Shown here piece by piece: positions 49,226-59,189 of a stretch of DNA of 64,000 nt; within the stretch, counting starts at the first letter, position 1; every line of letters begins with the position of its first letter. The DNA lies in contig NZ_LT629711.1 of NCBI RefSeq assembly GCF_900104525.1, positions 496,001 through 560,000 on the forward strand, read 5' to 3'. The translations under genes and the position numbers were made by a program. The notes under the pieces were generated by a model that searched no databases, had not been told where the DNA came from, and was given only the letters and a program-made list of their open reading frames with translations. Source of the DNA: Pedococcus dokdonensis (lineage in GTDB: Bacteria > Actinomycetota > Actinomycetes > Actinomycetales > Dermatophilaceae).

Positions 49226-52120
49226 ATGAGCGAGACGCCGCACCGCTACACCGCCGAGCTGGCCCAGCAGATCGAGCTGGACTGGCAGGACCGCTGGCAG
49301 GAGGAGGGCACCTTCCGCGCGCCCAACCCGGCCGGGCCGTGGGCGGAGCCCGAGAAGGTCGCCGACCGCGAGAAGCTGCTCGTCCTCGACATGTTCCCCT
49401 ACCCCAGCGGCGCGGGCCTGCACGTCGGACACCCCCTGGGCTACATCGCCACCGACGTGTTCGCGCGCTACCACCGGATGACCGGCAAGAACGTGCTGCA
49501 CTGCCTGGGCTACGACGCCTTCGGGCTGCCGGCGGAGCAGTATGCCGTGCAGACCGGCCAGCACCCGCGCAAGACGACCGAGGACAACATGGTCGTGATG
49601 AAGCGCCAGCTGCGCCGGTTGGGGCTGGGCCACGACGACCGCCGCACGATCGCCACCATCGACCCGGGCTACTACAAGTGGACCCAGTGGATCTTCACCC
49701 AGATCTACGACGCCTGGTACGACCCGGAAGCCGTCCGCCCCGACGGGGGCACCGGTCGGGCGCGCCCGATCGCCGAGCTGGTCGCCGAGCTCGAGTCGGG
49801 CTCACGGGAGGTGCCGGACGGACGCCCGTGGTCGGCGCTGTCCGCAGTCGAGCAGTCCGCGGTCCTCGACGACTTCCGGTTGGCCTACACCTCGCAGGCT
49901 CCCGTGAACTGGGCGCCGGGCCTGGGCACCGTGCTGTCCAACGAGGAGGTCACCAACGACGGCCGCTCCGAGCGCGGCAACTTCCCAGTCTTCAAGACCA
50001 ACTTGCGCCAGTGGATGATGCGGATCACGGCGTATGCCGACCGGCTGGCTGACGACCTCGACCGCGTCGACTGGCCCGACAAGGTCAAGGCCATGCAGCG
50101 CAACTGGATCGGGCGCAGCCAGGGAGCGCGCGTCGCCTTCCCGGTGGTGGGGCAGGACGCCTCGATCGAGGTCTTCACGACCCGGCCCGACACCCTGTTC
50201 GGGGCCACCTTCATGGTCCTGGCTCCGGAGCACCCGCTGCTCGACAGGATCGGCGCCCAGGGTGAGTGGCCCGAGGGCACGAAGCCGGAGTGGACCGGTG
50301 GTGAGGCCACCCCCGAGGCCGCTGTCGCGGCATACCGGCTGGCGGCCTCGCGCAAGAGCGAGGTGGAGCGGCAGACGGAGGGCAAGGACAAGACCGGCGT
50401 CTTCACGGGCGCTTTCGCGACGAATCCCGTGACGGGGCAAGAGATCCCGGTGTTCATCGCCGACTACGTACTGATGGGTTACGGCACCGGCGCGATCATG
50501 GCCGTGCCCGGGCAGGACACCCGCGACTGGGAGTTCGCCGAGCAGTTCGCGCTGCCGATCATCCGGACCGTGCAGCCACCCGAGGGCCACCCCGACGACG
50601 AGCCGTTCACCGGCGAGGGACCCGCGATCAACTCGGCCAACGACGAGATCTCGTTGGACGGGATGGGGGTCGCGGACGCCAAGGCCGCGATCATCGACTG
50701 GCTGGTGTCCAAGGGGTCCGGGCAGGCGACGGTCAGCTACAAGCTGCGCGACTGGCTGTTCAGCCGGCAGCGCTACTGGGGTGAGCCGTTCCCGATCGTC
50801 TTCGACGAGGACGGCGTCAGCCACGCGGTGCCCGACTCGATGCTGCCGGTCGAGCTGCCCGACGTGCCCGACTACGCCCCCAAGACCTTCGAGCCGGAGG
50901 ACGCCAGCAGCCAGCCCGAGCCGCCGCTGGGGCGGGTCGAGGAGTGGGTCAACGTCGAGCTCGACCTCGGCGACGGCCGGGGTGTGCGCAGGTACCGCCG
51001 AGAGACCAACACGATGCCCAACTGGGCCGGTTCCTGCTGGTACTACCTGCGTTACCTGGACCCGGCGAACACCGAGGCGTTCGTCGACCCCGAGAACGAG
51101 TCCTACTGGATGGGGCCGCAGGCGAGCCCGGTCTCGACCGCTCCGGCCGGGGTGACCGACCCCGGTGGCGTAGACCTCTACATCGGCGGCGTCGAGCACG
51201 CCGTGCTCCACCTGCTCTACGCACGCTTCTGGCACAAGGTCCTCTACGACCTGGGCCACCTGAGCAGCGACGAGCCGTTCCGCAAGTACTTCTCCCAGGG
51301 CTACATCCAGGCCGCGGCCTACCGCGACGACCGCGGCCAGCCGGTCGAGGCATCCGAGGTCGTCGAGTCGGTGGACTCCTCCGGCGAGGCCCGCTACACG
51401 TGGAACGACCAGCCGGTCAGCCGCGAGTTCGGCAAGATCGGCAAGTCGCTCAAGAACGTCGTGAGCCCGGACGAGATGTTCGAGCAGTACGGCGCGGACA
51501 CCCTGCGGGTCTACGAGATGTCGATGGGTCCCCTCGAGCTCAGCAAGCCGTGGGAGACCCGGGCGGTCGTCGGGGCGCAGCGGTTCCTGCAACGTTTGTG
51601 GCGCAACGTCATCGACGAGGAGACCGGCGAGGTGCGGGTTGTCGACGCACCGCTGGACGAGGCGACGACGCGGATCCTGCACCACACCATCGACGCGGTC
51701 TCCCGCGACTACCCGACGCTGGGCTTCAACACCGCCATCGCGCGGCTGATCGAGCTGAACAACGCGTTGACCAAGCTCGACGCGGTGCCGCGCGAGGCGG
51801 CCGAGCAGCTGGTCGTCATGGTGGCGCCGTTGGCCCCGCACATCGCGGAGGAGCTCTGGCGTCGGCTAGGGCACGACGAGTCGATCACGTTCGAGCCGTT
51901 CCCGGTGGCCGATCGCGCCCTGCTGGTCGAGGAGACCGTCACCTGCGTCGTCCAGATCAAGGGCAAGGTGCGCGACCGGCTCGAGGTGCCGGCCGACATC
52001 ACCGAGGACGCGTTGCGCGAGCAGGTGCTGGCGCTGCCCAAGGTGGTCGCGGCGACCGAGGGCGGCATCCGCACCGTCATCGTCCGGGCCCCCAAGCTGG
52101 TCAACGTCGTCCCCGCCTGA
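49226..52120 (+). CDS. leuS: Leucyl-tRNA synthetase
   Basis: LeuRS charges tRNA-Leu. The 964-residue class I enzyme has the HIGH-type motif [16 protein letters not shown] (about 55-70), the editing CP1 insertion with [14 protein letters not shown] and [24 protein letters not shown] as the KMSKS equivalent near 738, and a C-terminal tRNA-binding domain. The ATG at 49226 begins [12 protein letters not shown]; the upstream frame covers the attenuator and is not coding. Expression is probably controlled by the leader at 49049. Confidence 0.98.
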   Translation: MSETPHRYTAELAQQIELDWQDRWQEEGTFRAPNPAGPWAEPEKVADREKLLVLDMFPYPSGAGLHVGHPLGYIATDVFARYHRMTGKNVLHCLGYDAFGLPAEQYAVQTGQHPRKTTEDNMVVMKRQLRRLGLGHDDRRTIATIDPGYYKWTQWIFTQIYDAWYDPEAVRPDGGTGRARPIAELVAELESGSREVPDGRPWSALSAVEQSAVLDDFRLAYTSQAPVNWAPGLGTVLSNEEVTNDGRSERGNFPVFKTNLRQWMMRITAYADRLADDLDRVDWPDKVKAMQRNWIGRSQGARVAFPVVGQDASIEVFTTRPDTLFGATFMVLAPEHPLLDRIGAQGEWPEGTKPEWTGGEATPEAAVAAYRLAASRKSEVERQTEGKDKTGVFTGAFATNPVTGQEIPVFIADYVLMGYGTGAIMAVPGQDTRDWEFAEQFALPIIRTVQPPEGHPDDEPFTGEGPAINSANDEISLDGMGVADAKAAIIDWLVSKGSGQATVSYKLRDWLFSRQRYWGEPFPIVFDEDGVSHAVPDSMLPVELPDVPDYAPKTFEPEDASSQPEPPLGRVEEWVNVELDLGDGRGVRRYRRETNTMPNWAGSCWYYLRYLDPANTEAFVDPENESYWMGPQASPVSTAPAGVTDPGGVDLYIGGVEHAVLHLLYARFWHKVLYDLGHLSSDEPFRKYFSQGYIQAAAYRDDRGQPVEASEVVESVDSSGEARYTWNDQPVSREFGKIGKSLKNVVSPDEMFEQYGADTLRVYEMSMGPLELSKPWETRAVVGAQRFLQRLWRNVIDEETGEVRVVDAPLDEATTRILHHTIDAVSRDYPTLGFNTAIARLIELNNALTKLDAVPREAAEQLVVMVAPLAPHIAEELWRRLGHDESITFEPFPVADRALLVEETVTCVVQIKGKVRDRLEVPADITEDALREQVLALPKVVAATEGGIRTVIVRAPKLVNVVPA

Positions 52121-52143
52121 CCCCGCACCGATAGCCTGCGCAC

Positions 52144-53001
52144 GTGAGCGTCGCGATCGTCACTGACTCCACGGCATACCTGCCGGCGTCGGTCGTCGAC
52201 GCCCACTCGATCCAGGTCGTGCCGCTGCACGTCATCGTCGGCGGCACGGAGTTCAGCGAAGGCGTCGACATCACCACCGCCGAGGTGGCGGCGGCGCTGC
52301 GGTCGTTCAAGCCGGTGTCCACGTCGCGGCCCTCGCCGCAGTCGTTCCTCGACGCCTACGAGAAGGCTGCCGCCGGGGGAGCGGACGGCATCGTCTCGGT
52401 GCACATCTCGGCCGACATGTCCTCCACCGTCGAGTCCGCGCACCTCGCGGCGCAGCAGTCACCGGTGCCGGTGCGCGTGGTCGACTCGCGTTCGCTCGGC
52501 ATGGCGATGGGGTATGCCGTGGTGTCGGCGGCGGAGCTCGCAAGCCGAGGTGGGACGGCGGATGACGTTGCAGCGCAAGCGCGTTCGCGGTCCGAGGCGT
52601 CCACCGTCGTGTTCTACGTCGACACCCTCGAGCACCTGCGCCGCGGTGGTCGGATCGGCTCGGCGTCGGCGTTCCTCGGCTCGGCCCTGGCGATCAAGCC
52701 GATCCTCGGCCTGGTGGACGGTCACATCCGCCCCCTCGAGAAGGTGCGCACCTCGTCGCGTGCCCTCGCGCGGCTGGAGGAGCTGGCCGCGTCGGCGATC
52801 GAGAAGGCCGACGCCGGGGTCGACATCGCCGTGCACCACCTCGACTCCCAGGCGCGCGCCGACGACCTCGCCGCGCGGCTGACCGATCGGCTCGCAGCCG
52901 GCGACGGGGAGGTGCGGGTCGTCGAGCTCGGGGCGGTCGTCGGGGCGCACGTCGGTCCGGGCACCCTCGCCGTGGCCGTGTCGCCGCGGCCGGCCCCGTG
53001 A
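52144..53001 (+). CDS. DegV family fatty acid-binding protein
   Basis: The 285-residue protein starts at GTG with VAIVTDSTAYLPASVVD and has TSRPSPQSFLDAYEKA, VVDSRSLGMAMGYAV and GSALAIKPILGLVDG, the DegV pattern. DegV proteins bind acyl chains for fatty acid kinase systems. TAGCCT ends 6 nt before the GTG, implying a leaderless mRNA separate from leuS. Its stop overlaps plsY by 4 nt. Confidence 0.93.
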   Translation: MSVAIVTDSTAYLPASVVDAHSIQVVPLHVIVGGTEFSEGVDITTAEVAAALRSFKPVSTSRPSPQSFLDAYEKAAAGGADGIVSVHISADMSSTVESAHLAAQQSPVPVRVVDSRSLGMAMGYAVVSAAELASRGGTADDVAAQARSRSEASTVVFYVDTLEHLRRGGRIGSASAFLGSALAIKPILGLVDGHIRPLEKVRTSSRALARLEELAASAIEKADAGVDIAVHHLDSQARADDLAARLTDRLAAGDGEVRVVELGAVVGAHVGPGTLAVAVSPRPAP

Positions 53002-53633
53002 CCGCTGTCGCCGACCTGTCGGCGGGAGAGCTGCTCGAAGCGGCCCTCGCCTCGGTGGCCGCCTTCCTGGTCGGCGCCGTCAACCCCGCGACGATCCTCG
53101 CCAGGATCCTCGGCAAGGACCTCAAGCACTCCGGCTCGGGCAACCCCGGGGCGACGAACGCCGGACGGGTGCTGGGGGCCCGCTGGGGGGTGGTCGTGGG
53201 GGTGCTCGACGTGCTCAAGGGGCTGGTGCCCGTGCTCGTGGCCAGACAGCTCTTCGGCACGGTGCCTGCGCTGTGCGTCGGCCTGGCCGTGGTGCTCGGC
53301 CACATCTGGTCGCCGTTCCTGCGGGGGCAGGGTGGCAAGGGTGTCGCCACGTCGCTCGGGGCGATCCTCGCCGTCGAGCCGTGGTTCGGCCTGGGGATGG
53401 TGGTCGTCTTCGGGTTGCTGGTCTGGCGGATGCGCTGGGTGGCGGGCGCCTCGGTGTCCGCGTGCCTGCTGCTGCTCGGGCTGGGAGTGCTGACGGCGGC
53501 GCGCTGGGTGCCGTTCGGGACGCGCGAGACGGGGGTGTGGTGCATCGTGCTCGCACTCGTCGTCATCTACCGGCACCGGCGCAACATCGAGCTCTGGATC
53601 TCCGCGCGACGGGACGCTTCGTCCACAGGCTGA
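52998..53633 (+). CDS. plsY: Acyl-phosphate glycerol-3-phosphate acyltransferase
   Basis: PlsY acylates glycerol-3-phosphate from acyl-phosphate, the first step of phospholipid synthesis. The 211-residue membrane protein has GSGNPGATNAGRVLG near residue 48, GHIWSPFLRGQGGKGVATSLG near 95, and about six membrane segments. It overlaps the degV stop, and pairing with DegV fits shared acyl supply. The start is GTG. Confidence 0.93.
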   Translation: MTAVADLSAGELLEAALASVAAFLVGAVNPATILARILGKDLKHSGSGNPGATNAGRVLGARWGVVVGVLDVLKGLVPVLVARQLFGTVPALCVGLAVVLGHIWSPFLRGQGGKGVATSLGAILAVEPWFGLGMVVVFGLLVWRMRWVAGASVSACLLLLGLGVLTAARWVPFGTRETGVWCIVLALVVIYRHRRNIELWISARRDASSTG

Positions 53634-53705
53634 GACCCGGCCGGCTCCTGTCCACAGGCGGCTGACTCCTGGCTGTCCCGGGCATCCTCGCGTTCCTAGC
53701 GTGCC

Positions 53706-53714
53706 GGTATGCCG
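53706..53714 (+). repeat. Iterated-motif copy containing the comEA start codon
   Basis: GGTATGCCG spans 53706-53714, and its central ATG is the comEA start. TAGCGT at 53697-53702 is the -10-like element 6 nt upstream. Confidence 0.6.
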
Positions 53715-54683
53715 TCCATCCGCCGCACACCCGCACCGTCCGCTCGCGTCCGGGCCCTCTTGGAGGCCGCGGAGCCCCGGCAGGTCGTGCCGACGAGTCC
53801 GCGGGACGGCCGCCAGCACTCGGTGGAGCCCTGGCTGCCGGAGCGCCGGTGGGTCGAGACCCCTGCAGCTCGCGTCCAGCCGACACCGCCAGCTCGGCAG
53901 CCGGGGCGGCACCGGAGGCCGATGCCGCCCGGACCACGGTTCCTCACGGTCCCGGCGTCGCTGCAGGGCTCGCGGCTCAGCGGACCGCGTGCCGCTGCCG
54001 CCGGGATGGTGCTGGTGGTGCTGCTCGCCACGCTGGCGTTCGGGGTGCGGGTGGCCTGGGCGAAGGCGGCCAGCACCCCGCAGGTCGTCGCACCGTCACA
54101 GAGCGGCTCGGCCGTCGACGGCCGCACCCGCTCGACCAGCAACTTCGCCTCGTCGAGCACGGCCTCGGGCGGAGGTGGACCGCCCGCCGGGACGGTGACG
54201 GTGCACGTCGTGGGTCAGGTCAGACACCCCGGAGTGTTCACGTTGCCCGCGGGCTCGCGGGTCGGTGACGTGGTCAAGAGGGCCGGTGCCCGCACGGCAG
54301 CCGACCTCGGCGCGATCAACCTCGCCCGACCGCTGGTCGACGGGGAGCAGGTGGTCGTGCCCAAGCCCGGGGACGCCGCGGCCGGAGCGGCTGGCGGGGG
54401 TCCCGGGGCCGTCGGAGGGGGCGGCCCGGGGACCTCGGCCGGATCAGGCACGGCGCCGGGTGGCGGAGGAGCGGGAGCGCTGGTCGCGGGGGGCCAGGTG
54501 AACCTCAACACCGCGACCGCTGCCCAGCTCGAGGAGCTGCCGGGCGTCGGACCGGTCCTCGCCCAGCGGATCATCGACTGGCGCACCGAGCACGGGCGGT
54601 TCACCTCGGTCGACGAGCTGGGTGAGGTCAGTGGCATCGGGGAGAAGATCTTCGCTGCGCTCCAGCCGAAGGTGACGGTGTGA
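53709..54683 (+). CDS. comEA: Competence protein ComEA-like DNA receptor
   Basis: The 324-residue protein has a cytoplasmic Pro/Arg-rich N-terminus (1-95), one membrane segment (about 97-118), an SLBB-like domain (VTVHVVGQVRHPGVFTLPAG, about 163-220), a Gly-rich linker and a C-terminal helix-hairpin-helix DNA-binding domain (NLNTATAAQLEELPGVGPVL, 262-324). In competent bacteria ComEA binds incoming DNA outside the membrane and passes it to ComEC. The long N-terminus is unlike short Firmicute ComEA but common in actinobacteria. The stop overlaps comEC by 4 nt. Confidence 0.93.
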   Translation: MPSIRRTPAPSARVRALLEAAEPRQVVPTSPRDGRQHSVEPWLPERRWVETPAARVQPTPPARQPGRHRRPMPPGPRFLTVPASLQGSRLSGPRAAAAGMVLVVLLATLAFGVRVAWAKAASTPQVVAPSQSGSAVDGRTRSTSNFASSSTASGGGGPPAGTVTVHVVGQVRHPGVFTLPAGSRVGDVVKRAGARTAADLGAINLARPLVDGEQVVVPKPGDAAAGAAGGGPGAVGGGGPGTSAGSGTAPGGGGAGALVAGGQVNLNTATAAQLEELPGVGPVLAQRIIDWRTEHGRFTSVDELGEVSGIGEKIFAALQPKVTV

Positions 54684-57076
54684 GCGGGAGTCGTGGTCGC
54701 CGTGCGCCCGGGTCGGTCCCGGCGGACCTGAGGCTCCTGCTCCCGGCGCTGGCGGCCTGGTCGGTCGGGGCGTCGATGCTCGGCTCCGGGATCGCGACCC
54801 TGCTCGTGACCGCAGGAGCCAGCCTGCTGCTCGCGGTGCTCCTGCTGTGGCGCCGGCCCTTGACCCCCGACCGTGAGGGTCGCGCCGACCCAGGGTGTCG
54901 CGCGGCGACCGCACTCGTCCTGGCCGCGGTCGCGCTCGTCCTGACGTCGACGGCGGGTCACACTGCTGCGCGCGAGGCCGGCCCGATCCGGGCACTCGCT
55001 CGTCAGCATGCCTCGGTCGACCTGGTCGGCGTCGTCATCCGCGACCCGGTGGTGGTCGGCGGCCGACGGTTGGACGGCGCGATGCTCCGGCTGTCCCTGC
55101 GGGTCGAGTCGGTGACGGCCAGGGGGAGCCAGGCACGCGTGGCCACGCCGGTGCTGGTCATCGGCGGGCCGGAGTGGGAGCAGGTCCGCTGGCACGAGCG
55201 GGTGCGGGTCAAGGGCATCCTGCTGGAGGCCCAGCCCGGCGACGACGTCGTGGCCGTCCTGCGACCCCGGGGCGCGCCCCGCCCGGTCGCCCGACCCGGT
55301 CTCGTCGCGCGAGCCGCCGAACGCCTGCGGGCGGGCCTGCGCGACGCGGCATCGGCGCTGCCGCCCGATGCGCGGGGCCTGGTGCCGGCTCTCGTCATCG
55401 GCGACACGAGTCGCACGCCGCCCGACCTGACTGAGGCGATGCTCGCCACCGGGATGACGCACCTGTCGGCCGTCTCGGGCAGCAACGTGGCCATCGTGCT
55501 CGCCCTGGCACTCGGCGCAGCGCGTCTGGCCGGCGTCTCCCGGCGCTGGCGACCCGGGGTCGCCGCACTGGTGCTGGCGGGGTTCGTCGTCCTGGCCAGA
55601 CCCGAGCCGAGCGTCCTGCGGGCCGCGGCGATGGGGGCCGTCGGGCTGGTCGGGCTGAGCCGGTCGAGGCGCGCCGTCGGCATACCCGTGCTGTCGGCGG
55701 CCGTCATCGCACTGCTCGTGGTCGACCCGTGGCTGAGCCGCTCCTACGGGTTCGCGTTGTCGACCCTCGCGACCCTCGGCCTGCTGCTCTTCACGCGCAC
55801 CTGGGCTGAAGCCATCGGGCGGTGCCTGCCGCGGCGGATCAGGTCGTGGGGGCCCGCGCTGGCGATCCCCGTGGCGGCTCAGGCCACCTGCGCGCCGGTG
55901 GTCGTGCTCCTGCAGGGCTCGGTGTCGCTGGTCGGCGTGGTCGCCAACCTGCTGGCCGCCCCACTCGTGGCGCCCGCCACGATCGCCGGGGTCGCGGCCG
56001 CCGGGCTCGCGCCGGTCTGGCCGACGGGGGCGCGACTCGTCTGCTGGGTGGCGGCCCTGCCCGCCCTGGGGATCGCCAGGGTCGCGCGCACCTGCGCGAC
56101 CGTCCCTGGCGGCACCCTGCCCTGGCCGGACGGGGCGGTGGGTGCGGTGCTGCTGACCCTGCTCACGGTGGCGGTGCTCCTGACCGGGCGGTGGTGGCTG
56201 CACCTGGCGCGGTTCCACCCCGTGCTGGCTGCGGCAGTCGGGATCCTTACCCTGGCGACCAGCGCTCCCACCGCCGCGGTCACCTGGCCCCCGTCCGGCT
56301 GGAGGTTCGTGGCCTGCGACGTCGGCCAGGGCGACGCACTGGTCCTCGCGACGACCCGCGGTCACGCCGTGCTGGTGGACGCGGGCCCGGACCCGTCCGC
56401 AGTCAACGCCTGCCTGCGCCGGTTGGACGTCCAGGTGCTCGACTCCGTGGTGCTCAGCCACTTGCACGCCGACCACGTCGACGGGCTGCCCGGTGCCCTG
56501 GCCGGGCGCGAGGTGCGCGAGCTCCTGGTCAGCCCGGTGCACGAACCTGCCTACCAGTGGGCGCAAGTGCAGGGCTGGGCGCGTGCCCGGGGGATCCCGG
56601 TCCGCGACGTCCAGGCCGGCGACCGGCTGGGCTGGCCCGGGGTGTCGGCCGACGTGTGGTGGCCCGCTCGCCGCATCTCTGGCGGGTCGGTCCCCAACAA
56701 CGCCAGTCTGGTGCTCGCGGTCCGCAGTGGGCCGGTCGACCTGCTGCTGCTCGGGGACGTCGAACGCGAGACGGCGCACGCCCTGCTCCTGCAGCTCCGT
56801 CGTGATCCGCGGATGGCGGCGGTGGCGGCCGGGTTCGACGTCGTCAAAGTGGCCCACCACGGGTCCGGCAACCTCGACGAGGGTCTCCTCGAGGAGGTGC
56901 GGGCGCCCCTCGGCGTCATCAGTGTCGGCAAGGACAACGACTACGGACACCCGGCACCCAAGGCACTGGAAGTGCTGCGCCGCAACGGGTATGCCGTGCT
57001 GCGGACCGACCAGCGCGGCGACATCGCCATCGTGGCGATCGACGACGACCTGGGCGTCACCTGGCGTCGACACTAA
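54680..57076 (+). CDS. comEC: DNA internalisation protein ComEC/Rec2
   Basis: The 798-residue membrane protein has an N-terminal DUF4131-like segment, the competence domain (about 230-490; HLSAVSGSNVAIV and the polytopic core) and a C-terminal metallo-beta-lactamase-like domain with LSHLHADHVDGLPG near 590, AHHGSGN and GKDNDYGHP. ComEC forms the inner membrane channel for single-stranded DNA. GTG start; it overlaps comEA. A tandem array directly follows its stop. Confidence 0.95.
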   Translation: MSGSRGRRAPGSVPADLRLLLPALAAWSVGASMLGSGIATLLVTAGASLLLAVLLLWRRPLTPDREGRADPGCRAATALVLAAVALVLTSTAGHTAAREAGPIRALARQHASVDLVGVVIRDPVVVGGRRLDGAMLRLSLRVESVTARGSQARVATPVLVIGGPEWEQVRWHERVRVKGILLEAQPGDDVVAVLRPRGAPRPVARPGLVARAAERLRAGLRDAASALPPDARGLVPALVIGDTSRTPPDLTEAMLATGMTHLSAVSGSNVAIVLALALGAARLAGVSRRWRPGVAALVLAGFVVLARPEPSVLRAAAMGAVGLVGLSRSRRAVGIPVLSAAVIALLVVDPWLSRSYGFALSTLATLGLLLFTRTWAEAIGRCLPRRIRSWGPALAIPVAAQATCAPVVVLLQGSVSLVGVVANLLAAPLVAPATIAGVAAAGLAPVWPTGARLVCWVAALPALGIARVARTCATVPGGTLPWPDGAVGAVLLTLLTVAVLLTGRWWLHLARFHPVLAAAVGILTLATSAPTAAVTWPPSGWRFVACDVGQGDALVLATTRGHAVLVDAGPDPSAVNACLRRLDVQVLDSVVLSHLHADHVDGLPGALAGREVRELLVSPVHEPAYQWAQVQGWARARGIPVRDVQAGDRLGWPGVSADVWWPARRISGGSVPNNASLVLAVRSGPVDLLLLGDVERETAHALLLQLRRDPRMAAVAAGFDVVKVAHHGSGNLDEGLLEEVRAPLGVISVGKDNDYGHPAPKALEVLRRNGYAVLRTDQRGDIAIVAIDDDLGVTWRRH

Positions 57077-57088
57077 CCCCCCGCAGCG

Positions 57089-57260
57089 TCGCTATCTCAT
57101 GCAAAAGGCGAGTTAGCGCCGCTCCGCCCTGACCCCCTCGTCGCTATCTCATGCAAAAGGCGAGTTAGCGCCGCTCCGCCCTGACCCCGGTCGCTATCTC
57201 ATGCAAAAGGCGAGTTAGCGCCGCTCCGGCAGCTCAGGCGCCGCTCCGGCAGCTGAGGCG
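57089..57260. repeat. Tandem array of three 50-52 bp hairpin units plus 20-bp repeats
   Basis: TCGCTATCTCATGCAAAAGG followed by CGAGTTAGCGCCGCTCCG recurs at 57089, 57141 and 57191 without change over 38 bp. Inside, CGCTATCTC and GAGTTAGCG form an imperfect stem (one T-T mismatch) over an ATGCAAAAGGC loop. A second repeat, CCGCTCCGGCAGCT(C/G)AGGCG, occurs twice in tandem from about 57221 to 57260. The AT-rich core stands out in this genome. The family is not recognised. Confidence 0.9.
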
Positions 57261-57282
57261 ACGCTCGAGCGGGTCGGGGAGT

Positions 57283-58212
57283 TCAGGTGCTGGCGAGCAC
57301 CCGCGGCTTGGCCTTGGCTGCCTCGACCAGCGCGTCGATGGTGGCCTGCACGGCCGGAACGCGTTGGAGGTCGGCCGTCGTCACCACGCTGACCGAGCGT
57401 CGCGAGGCCGGGTTGATCGGCAGCGTCACGACGTCATGGTGGTGCGCGGTCCGCAGGATCAGGTCGGGGATCAGCGCGACGCCCAGCCCCTCCGCGACCA
57501 GGCCGAGGACCGCGACGTAGTCCTCGGTCTCGAAGCCGACGTGCGGGGAGAACCCGGCGTTCGCGCACATCTGGAGCAGGTGGCCACGGCAGCGGGGGCA
57601 GCCGGCGATCCAGTTCTCCTGCGCGAGCGCCGAGAGCTCGACCATGTCCTCACCGGCCAGCGCGTGGTCGCGGGGGAGTGCCAGCCGGACCTCGTCGTCG
57701 AGCAGCTTGTGGGTGACGAAGAGATCCATGTCCTCCTCGCCGCGACCGACGTCGGTGCCCTCGTAGGCGAACGCGACGGCGAGGTCGCACTCGCCGGCCT
57801 TGAGCGCAGCCAGTGACTCGGGCGGTTCGGCCTCGGTGAAGGTGACCTGCACGTCGGGGAACCGCTGCTTCACCAAGGCCAGGGCCCGAGGCACCAGGGT
57901 CGCCGAGCTCGACGGGAACGCCATGAGCCGCACGCGTCCGGCGCGCAGGCCGGCGATCGCGGCGACCTCTTCCTCTGCGGCATCGAGAGCCGACAGCACG
58001 GCGACGGCGTGCCGAGCCAGCACCTGACCTGCCTCGGTGAGGCGGACGTTGCGTCCGACTCGCTCGACCAGCACGGTGCCGGTGCGCTGCTCGAGGCGCC
58101 GCACCATCTGCGAGATGGCGGGCTGCGAGTAGCCGAGGGCGAGGGCGGCGCCGGTGAAGCTGCCCTCGTCGGAGATGGCCTTCATGACCCGGAGACCCGC
58201 AGCGTCGATCAT
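57283..58212 (-). CDS. LysR family transcriptional regulator
   Basis: The 309-residue protein starts MIDAAGLRVMKAISDEGSFT with a winged helix-turn-helix (ALALGYSQPAISQMVRRLE, about 20-45), followed by the LysR effector domain with a PxxP-rich start, a CPRC pair and GVALIPDLI. It is divergent from the Sir2 gene, the usual LysR position, so it may regulate itself and Sir2. The ATG has TATGCT ending 6 nt before it, so the mRNA is probably leaderless. The inducer is unknown. Confidence 0.92.
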   Translation of the reverse strand: MIDAAGLRVMKAISDEGSFTGAALALGYSQPAISQMVRRLEQRTGTVLVERVGRNVRLTEAGQVLARHAVAVLSALDAAEEEVAAIAGLRAGRVRLMAFPSSSATLVPRALALVKQRFPDVQVTFTEAEPPESLAALKAGECDLAVAFAYEGTDVGRGEEDMDLFVTHKLLDDEVRLALPRDHALAGEDMVELSALAQENWIAGCPRCRGHLLQMCANAGFSPHVGFETEDYVAVLGLVAEGLGVALIPDLILRTAHHHDVVTLPINPASRRSVSVVTTADLQRVPAVQATIDALVEAAKAKPRVLAST

Positions 58213-58316
58213 GGGAGAAGCATAACCGCTCGTTATCCACTCGGTGAGTTGTCGAGTGAGCCGTGATGGATCGGCGCGAGTCGGTGGCGGGTGACCACCC
58301 GACATACCCTTGTGCG

Positions 58317-59189
58317 GTGATCCCGAGTGCGGCCCCGAAGGCGACGAGCGACCCGGAGGCGGCTGTGGCCGACCGACTGGACGCGGTGGCCGCGCTGCTG
58401 GCGCGCGGCAACGCGCTCGTCCTCACCGGCGCCGGCATCTCCACGGACTCGGGCATCCCGGACTACCGCGGGCCGGACGGCACACGGCGGGTCACGCCGA
58501 TGCAGTACGCCGAGTTCGTCGGCTCCTCGCAAGCGCGGCAGCGTTACTGGGCCCGGAGCTATGTCGGGTGGCAGCGGTTCAACCGCGCCCGCCCCAACTC
58601 CGGCCACGAAGCAGTCGCACGCCTCCAGCGGCAAGGGCTGGTGGGGCCGGTGATCACGCAGAACGTCGACGGCCTGCACCAGCGGGCCGGGGCCACCGAC
58701 GTCGAGGAGCTGCACGGCGCGCTGGCCCGGGTGCTCTGCCTGACCTGCGGCGACCGCTCGTCGCGATGGGACCTCGACGACCGGATGCGGGTTGCCAACC
58801 CGGGCTACACGGTCACCAGCGACGAGATCCGGCCCGACGGCGACATCGTCCTCAACGAGCTCGACGTCGATGCCTTCCGCACCCCGCTGTGTCTCGTCTG
58901 CGGGCAGGACACCCTCAAGCCCGACGTCGTCTTCTTCGGCGAGTCGGTGCCGAAACCGTTGGTGGAGAAGTGTTTTGAGCTCACCGAGGCGGCCACATCG
59001 CTGGTCGTGCTGGGGTCGAGCCTCAAGGTGATGAGCGGTTACCGGTTCGTGCGTCGCGCAGCTGCGTGCGGCATCCCGGTCGCGATCATCACCCGCGGAC
59101 CGACCCGCGGAGACGCCGAGGCGACCCTGCAGGTCGACGCTCCCTTGGGCCCGACGCTGGAGGCCCTGCTCAGCCGGTTGGCCGCCTAG
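58317..59189 (+). CDS. Sir2 family NAD-dependent protein deacylase
   Basis: The 290-residue sirtuin has LTGAGISTDSGIPDYRGPDG at 37-56, TQNVDGLHQRAG, the catalytic His in ELHGAL, zinc cysteines in CLTCGD and CLVCGQ, and VVFFGESVPK. It removes acyl groups from lysines using NAD. The GTG has TACCCT ending 6 nt before it. The spacing between the zinc pairs is longer than in CobB, which fits class III/U-type bacterial sirtuins; target proteins are unknown. It overlaps the convergent methyltransferase by 20 bp. Confidence 0.92.
   Translation: MIPSAAPKATSDPEAAVADRLDAVAALLARGNALVLTGAGISTDSGIPDYRGPDGTRRVTPMQYAEFVGSSQARQRYWARSYVGWQRFNRARPNSGHEAVARLQRQGLVGPVITQNVDGLHQRAGATDVEELHGALARVLCLTCGDRSSRWDLDDRMRVANPGYTVTSDEIRPDGDIVLNELDVDAFRTPLCLVCGQDTLKPDVVFFGESVPKPLVEKCFELTEAATSLVVLGSSLKVMSGYRFVRRAAACGIPVAIITRGPTRGDAEATLQVDAPLGPTLEALLSRLAA

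Noticed and set aside
57089..57260. CRISPR array after comEC
   Set aside because: The three 38-bp cores are separated by near-identical 12-14 bp, not spacers.
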